Origin: DATBMY01 sp036554605
GTDB lineage: Bacteria > Acidobacteriota > Blastocatellia > UBA7656
Length of the DNA: 10,370 bases
Direction of reading: 5' to 3'
NCBI GenBank assembly: GCA_036554605.1
Contig: DATBMY010000068.1
Location: forward strand, 1-10,370
Part shown: piece after piece, positions 7,233 through 10,370 of the stretch
Position numbering within the stretch: position 1 is the first letter of the stretch
Layout: each line of letters starts with the position of its first letter
The notes under the pieces: model-generated
What the model was told of the DNA's origin: nothing
What the model saw: the letters and a program-made list of their open reading frames with translations, nothing else
Databases searched by the model: none
Made by a program: the position numbers and the translations under genes

Positions 7233-8021
7233 CTAAGACCTCAGTTGATTCACATTCGTCAGGGCTACCGCCAGGCTAATACCGCCTACCTCTTCGTTAT
7301 CGATTTCTATCCTCGGTAATACTTCGTCAATCGCCCTGCGGTAATCCTCCGGGAAGTCGATCTCAGTCCAGGGGAACCCTCGCGTCCCTATGGCGTGCAA
7401 AGGTCGCTTTGCCGCGAAGTCGCGGAATGCTCTGGGAGCCCATTCCCTATACGATTGCTTGTCAATGAGCTGGTCCATCTGCTCGACGAGCAGGGCCGCA
7501 CCTGAAGGCCCGAACTTGACGATGCCGAGGTTTTCGCCGTCAGCTTCGCGAGGGTCCATCTTCTTGGAGATGTCCACAACGCAACCCCCGGCTACTTTAA
7601 CTTTCATCTCCTCTTCGCCCAGCTTGTCACTTTCCCTGCCGCAGTATTCGATCAAAAGCGCGTCTTCGTGTCTGGCAGTGAGCAGGTCCGTCAAAAGCTG
7701 AGGATGAAAGAGCACGTCGGAATTCATCACTACGAATCCTTCCGCCAGGAGATGGCTGGTCAGCCAGAGCGAATAGAGGCTATTGGTCTGGTCATACAGC
7801 TCGTTCTCCACGTACCGGATCTTGGGCCCGCATGTCTTGCGGACGAGGTCTGCTCCGAACCCGACTACCGCGACTATGTCGTAGACGCCATGCACTCTCA
7901 GGGCATGAATCTGCCGCTCTATGAGAGTGGCCCCGCCGACCTCGACCAGGCATTTTGGTTTGTCCCCCGCGACCCCGTTAAGACGTGCTCCCCTGCCAGC
8001 CGCCAGAATTATTCCCCTCAT
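7233..8021 (-). CDS. LicC-like nucleotidyltransferase (phosphocholine/sugar-phosphate type)
   Basis: This 262-residue protein has the fold signature of sugar-phosphate and phosphoalcohol nucleotidyltransferases, which join an NTP to a phosphorylated substrate and release pyrophosphate. The N-terminal LAAGRGARL (6-14) is the nucleotide loop and KPKCLVEVGG (21-30) carries the signature Lys. NSD (100-102) gives one metal-binding Asp, and EIDFPEDY (220-227) gives the second (Asp222). The TNSLYSLWL stretch (79-87) and the EADGENLGIVKF stretch (159-170) look to me most like the phosphocholine cytidylyltransferase-related subgroup. Glycerol-3-phosphate, aminoethylphosphonate or a sugar phosphate are also possible. 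The ATG at 8019-8021 has only a distant GGAG. It lies 93 bases after the glycosyltransferase gene, and its stop touches the start of the glycerophosphotransferase-like gene, a pairing consistent with donor synthesis followed by transfer. Confidence 0.9.
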   Translation of the reverse strand: MRGIILAAGRGARLNGVAGDKPKCLVEVGGATLIERQIHALRVHGVYDIVAVVGFGADLVRKTCGPKIRYVENELYDQTNSLYSLWLTSHLLAEGFVVMNSDVLFHPQLLTDLLTARHEDALLIEYCGRESDKLGEEEMKVKVAGGCVVDISKKMDPREADGENLGIVKFGPSGAALLVEQMDQLIDKQSYREWAPRAFRDFAAKRPLHAIGTRGFPWTEIDFPEDYRRAIDEVLPRIEIDNEEVGGISLAVALTNVNQLRS

Positions 8022-8114
8022 GATCTTGCAATTCTCCGAATAGATTAATGTCAGTCCACTTACAACGCATTGGCCGCACGAGCCAGAATCCTTGAAGAAT
8101 TCCCCGATATCTCG

Positions 8115-9125
8115 TTAGTTGTTTCCGGCCACGCTCTTGGTGCGCAGTTCAACACGGGCCCGATTCTTACGGTCCTTCCACCGCTGCTTGATGATGCCGG
8201 CGTAGAACCACAGGTGCATATCCTGCTCGAACATCGCTACCCTGTCGCGCCTCACGCACGCCTTCATAAATCTCACGCCGCAGCTCGCAAGCCGCCGGAA
8301 TATGTAGCGGGGCACTCCCCCTATCTGCCGCTCCATCGAAGCGCCCGGCACGGTCTGCTCGTGCCCTTCCATATCCGCGCCCGACATCTCGTAGAGGATG
8401 GCTCGGCTGATCCCGTTCCAGAACATCCACCTGCGGAAGTACTGCTTGTTGAGGCGATCCTGTGGCACGATATGATGGACGATCATCCCCGGTATGTAAA
8501 ACCCCTTTAGACCGGCCTTGCGCGCCCGCATGCACCACTCGCGCTGCCCTTGCCCGCGCAGGGAGTTGCCCTGCCTGTCGACGCGGTTGTCCCACCATAG
8601 ATTGAGCCTTGTGAAGGCGGTCCGCCGGATCGCCATGTTGACCCCCAGCGGGGAGCGGTTGACGAGCTCTATGGGGTCCGGCCCATAATCCAACAACGCG
8701 ATGACCGCCAAGTGCTGCCACCCTCGGTTCGGGAACCAGTTGGGGGGCGGCGCTCCCCATATCGGCAAGACCTTCCCGCCCACATAGTCGCACTGGTGGC
8801 GGTCGAGCGCCTCGGCGGCCTGATCGAGCCAGTCGGGCTCGATCCGCACGTCGTCGTCGGTGAGGGCGAGGATATCGCCACGGGCGGCGCGGATGGCCGT
8901 ATTGAGCGCGGCGCTCTTGCCCTGCTGCGGCTCGAACAAATACTTGATCTCGACGGGGAAGCGACGGCCGGCATCCTCGACGACCGAGCGGGTGTTGTCG
9001 GTGGAGTTGTTGTCGACGACGATGACTTCCCAGTCATGGATAGTGGCCTGGCCGGCGAGACTCTCTAGCGAGTCGCGCAGGTAATCGGCCCTGTTATAGG
9101 TTGCGATGATTACAGAAAACTTCAT
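8115..9125 (-). CDS. Family 2 glycosyltransferase
   Basis: This 336-residue GT-A fold glycosyltransferase would transfer a sugar from a nucleotide-sugar donor to a growing glycan. It begins with the classic FSVIIATYNRADYL (3-16). VVDNNSTDNT (36-45) follows with the uracil-contacting Asp38, and TDDDV (89-93) provides the metal-binding DxD. GQGQREWCMRARKAG (191-205) falls where many relatives have GED followed by Leu and Arg; the acidic pair is replaced by Gln here, with Glu196 nearby. HHIVPQDRL (217-225) then YFRRW is typical of a subgroup of these enzymes. There is no long C-terminal membrane region, so it is probably cytoplasmic and peripheral. The ATG at 9123-9125 overlaps the stop of the upstream 95-residue gene by ATGA, and AAGGGGG sits six bases before it, indicating coupled translation. 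Donor and acceptor cannot be told from sequence. Confidence 0.93.
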   Translation of the reverse strand: MKFSVIIATYNRADYLRDSLESLAGQATIHDWEVIVVDNNSTDNTRSVVEDAGRRFPVEIKYLFEPQQGKSAALNTAIRAARGDILALTDDDVRIEPDWLDQAAEALDRHQCDYVGGKVLPIWGAPPPNWFPNRGWQHLAVIALLDYGPDPIELVNRSPLGVNMAIRRTAFTRLNLWWDNRVDRQGNSLRGQGQREWCMRARKAGLKGFYIPGMIVHHIVPQDRLNKQYFRRWMFWNGISRAILYEMSGADMEGHEQTVPGASMERQIGGVPRYIFRRLASCGVRFMKACVRRDRVAMFEQDMHLWFYAGIIKQRWKDRKNRARVELRTKSVAGNN

Positions 9126-9409
9126 CTTCCGCCCCCTTCCCGCAGTTTTTGCAAGCGCCGGATGAGCGTCGGCTGGAAGTGTTGAATGTGATTATAGCGG
9201 CGTTCGCGCCTCTTAATCCCCACGTAAGGAGTCCCGGTCCATACGAGCGCCTCATCAAATAATTTATCGAAGAATGTGTCTGCTTCGTATAAGAGGTTTT
9301 TCTCATAACCTGAAGCGCGTGATGGCTTCGCTGCCACCGTGCGTACTATCTTGATACCTTGCATGTCTTTCAGGACTGTATTGATTTGCTTGTTGACCAC
9401 CACTTTCAT
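9122..9409 (-). CDS. Small uncharacterised protein (95 aa), first gene of the glycan operon
   Basis: I do not recognise this protein. It is 95 residues long with no signal peptide or membrane segment. It has a basic N-terminal third, then SGYEKNLLYEADTFFDKLF (33-51), ALVWTGTPYVGIKRRERR (54-71) and a basic C-terminal helix-like tail. The composition looks like real protein. The ATG at 9407-9409 is supported by AGGA about eight bases upstream and by an in-frame TAA nine bases before it, so the frame cannot extend further. Its TGA overlaps the ATG of the glycosyltransferase (ATGA), the pattern of tightly coupled operon genes, which supports expression. It could be an accessory subunit of the glycosyltransferase or the remains of a longer protein. 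The overlapping frame upstream does not read as its lost N-terminus. Confidence 0.65.
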   Translation of the reverse strand: MKVVVNKQINTVLKDMQGIKIVRTVAAKPSRASGYEKNLLYEADTFFDKLFDEALVWTGTPYVGIKRRERRYNHIQHFQPTLIRRLQKLREGGGR

Positions 9410-9659
9410 CAGTTCTTATCCTGAGCTCGCAACCCCTGTCCATAAAGCGCTCCTTTGCCTGCGGGAGGGTCGGGGCGTTTAAGAACAAATCTGGAACCCA
9501 ACGCCCTCCTTTTATATTCAAAAACTGCAAAGTGCGACCGTTCTTCAATAACCTGGCCCTGTATGAGAATTAAAAATCCCGAGTAATTCCTGGTATATAA
9601 CAGATAGGGAATAGGTGGACGCTCGTGTTTTCTTATCGATGGGGCTCATAGATTTAGGT
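9410..9659. other. Divergent intergenic region before the six-gene operon and the second asparagine-synthase-like gene
   Basis: These 250 bases must hold the operon promoter (minus strand) and the promoter of the second asparagine-synthase-like gene (plus strand). The right half, about 9555-9610, is AT-rich and includes TATATAA at 9593-9599, a possible -10 element on the plus strand, but I cannot find a convincing -35 partner. The left half holds the hairpin with the orphan ribosome-binding sequence. No protein gene is convincing here. Confidence 0.55.
9464..9510 (-). promoter_or_regulatory. Leader hairpin sequestering an orphan ribosome-binding sequence
   Basis: On the minus strand, AAAGGAGGGCGTT (ending at 9500) contains a near-perfect Shine-Dalgarno core, AGGAGG at 9505-9510, yet no start codon follows at good spacing. 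The nearest TTG at 9499-9501 is only three bases away and would give a 30-codon frame whose TGA overlaps the ATG at 9409 (TGATG). GGGCGTT and AACGCCC (9500-9506 and 9473-9479) pair perfectly around a 20-base loop, and TCC/GGA can extend the stem beyond a bulge. This could be a leader peptide or translational control element, or chance. Confidence 0.3.
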
Positions 9660-10370
9660 ATGCGTTTCCAATTCATATCTGTTCCAGATTGGCCGCAATT
9701 GGCGTGGCTGGCGAGATGTAAACCGGCAGATTCAATCATAACCATTTTCCACGGAAGCCGGGTTGAGATTACAGATGAGTGGTTTTGCGAGGCGGCCTGG
9801 ACAGGCAAGTACGATTCGGGCGATTTCGATCAAACAGATATCGTCGCAGGCAGTGGTTGCCGCCTGAGAGAAGGTAAGGCCATTTTCGTATCGTCCGGCT
9901 CGACCGTCGACCGGTTGAACTGCCTGGAGCACAAAGACGGGGTCTGGGTCTCCAACTCGCTCTCGTGTCTGCTTGCGGCCGCCGCCGCGCGGGTGGACCC
10001 GAGTTACCCAAAGTATTTCAGGCTCCTGCGGACTATGGTGAAGGGAATTAGGGATTATAATCGATTTCTTCCAACATCGGTCGGCAGCGCTCATCTCATC
10101 TATTTCGACAATCTGGTGTGGGACGGTAAGCGCCTTACGGTGAAGGCGAAGCCCGGCAAGGGGCGCGACTTCAGCAGTTTTTCCAGATACTACGGTTTCT
10201 TGCAATCTTCAATGCAGACATTGGCCGAGAACATGGCCGATTCGGGACGCAAGTACCCTTATGAGCTTCTGAGCACGGCCTCATCCGGTTACGATTCTTC
10301 TGCCGTGACGACGCTGGCAAAGCAGGCCGGTTGCAAGCAGGTCATGTGCGTCGACCATGCGCGCCACCAG
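9660..10370 (+). CDS. Asparagine-synthase-like PP-loop ATPase, copy 2 (3' end beyond window)
   Basis: The first 237 codons of a paralogue of the protein at 2541-4052 are present; the frame is open at the right edge. Aligned by eye without gaps over about 236 residues, roughly 65% are identical, including WFCEAAW, GDFDQTDIVAGSG, SSGSTVDRLN, SNSLSCLLA and YFDNL. The PP-loop is SSGYDS at 208-213, exactly the same position as in copy 1. As in copy 1, the protein begins MRF and lacks the Cys nucleophile of a glutaminase domain. The ATG at 9660 is chosen by alignment. An in-frame ATG at 9639 would add seven residues with no counterpart in copy 1, and neither start has a strong ribosome site. The HGDK region seen in copy 1 lies beyond the edge, so whether this copy is intact is unknown. 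It is transcribed divergently from the six-gene operon. Confidence 0.85.
   Translation, partial: MRFQFISVPDWPQLAWLARCKPADSIITIFHGSRVEITDEWFCEAAWTGKYDSGDFDQTDIVAGSGCRLREGKAIFVSSGSTVDRLNCLEHKDGVWVSNSLSCLLAAAAARVDPSYPKYFRLLRTMVKGIRDYNRFLPTSVGSAHLIYFDNLVWDGKRLTVKAKPGKGRDFSSFSRYYGFLQSSMQTLAENMADSGRKYPYELLSTASSGYDSSAVTTLAKQAGCKQVMCVDHARHQ

Noticed and set aside
8167..8793. 208-residue open frame on the minus strand
   Set aside because: It is the other-frame shadow of the glycosyltransferase gene in GC-rich sequence; the composition is rich in Arg, Ala and Gly and has no recognisable motif.
9303..9548. 81-residue minus-strand open frame starting at a TTG
   Set aside because: Its second half is a frame-shifted reading of the 95-residue gene, and its first half matches nothing I know. 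A frameshifted N-terminus for the 95-residue gene was considered, but an in-frame TAA and a good ribosome site favour the shorter gene.
2541..10370. Composite transposon or insertion element bounded by the two paralogues
   Set aside because: The repeats are protein-coding genes about 65% identical, not near-identical elements, and no transposase, terminal inverted repeats or target duplication is visible.

Overview
The window looks like part of a cell-surface glycan locus from a Gram-negative-type soil or freshwater bacterium. My best guess is Acidobacteriota. That rests on remembered resemblance of the secreted phospholipase-D/fibronectin protein and of the asparagine-synthase-like proteins to acidobacterial families, so treat the taxon as inference. 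Coding density is high. There are no rRNA or tRNA genes, no CRISPR array and no recognisable transposase.

Layout. (1) Positions 1-2196, minus strand: a long reading frame that runs off the left edge, encoding a secreted protein with two phospholipase-D-like halves, two fibronectin type III domains and a C-terminal beta-rich module. (2) Positions 2197-2540: an AT-rich divergent intergenic region with an inverted repeat and a possible promoter. (3) Positions 2541-4052, plus strand: an asparagine-synthase-like PP-loop protein. (4) Positions 4056-9409, minus strand: a compact six-gene run read from right to left. In order it encodes a 95-residue unknown protein, a family 2 glycosyltransferase, a LicC-like nucleotidyltransferase, a CDP-glycerol glycerophosphotransferase-family protein, a NodB-type polysaccharide deacetylase and a 307-residue unknown protein. 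Several junctions overlap or abut, so it reads as one operon. (5) Positions 9410-9659: a divergent intergenic region. (6) From 9660 to the right edge, plus strand: a second asparagine-synthase-like protein, about 65% identical to the first by hand count and cut by the window.

How the genes may work together (inference). The glycosyltransferase and deacetylase would build and trim a surface glycan. The nucleotidyltransferase would activate a phosphorylated sugar or alcohol with CTP or another NTP. The glycerophosphotransferase-like enzyme would move an alcohol phosphate onto the glycan, giving a teichoic-acid-like or phosphocholine-like decoration. The two PP-loop proteins have the ATP-binding half of asparagine synthetase but no Cys at position 2. 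They could form amides on glycan or peptide carboxyl groups using ammonia from another source. The unusual part is this six-gene phospho-decoration operon bracketed by two co-oriented paralogous ligase-like genes, with two unrecognised proteins in the operon.
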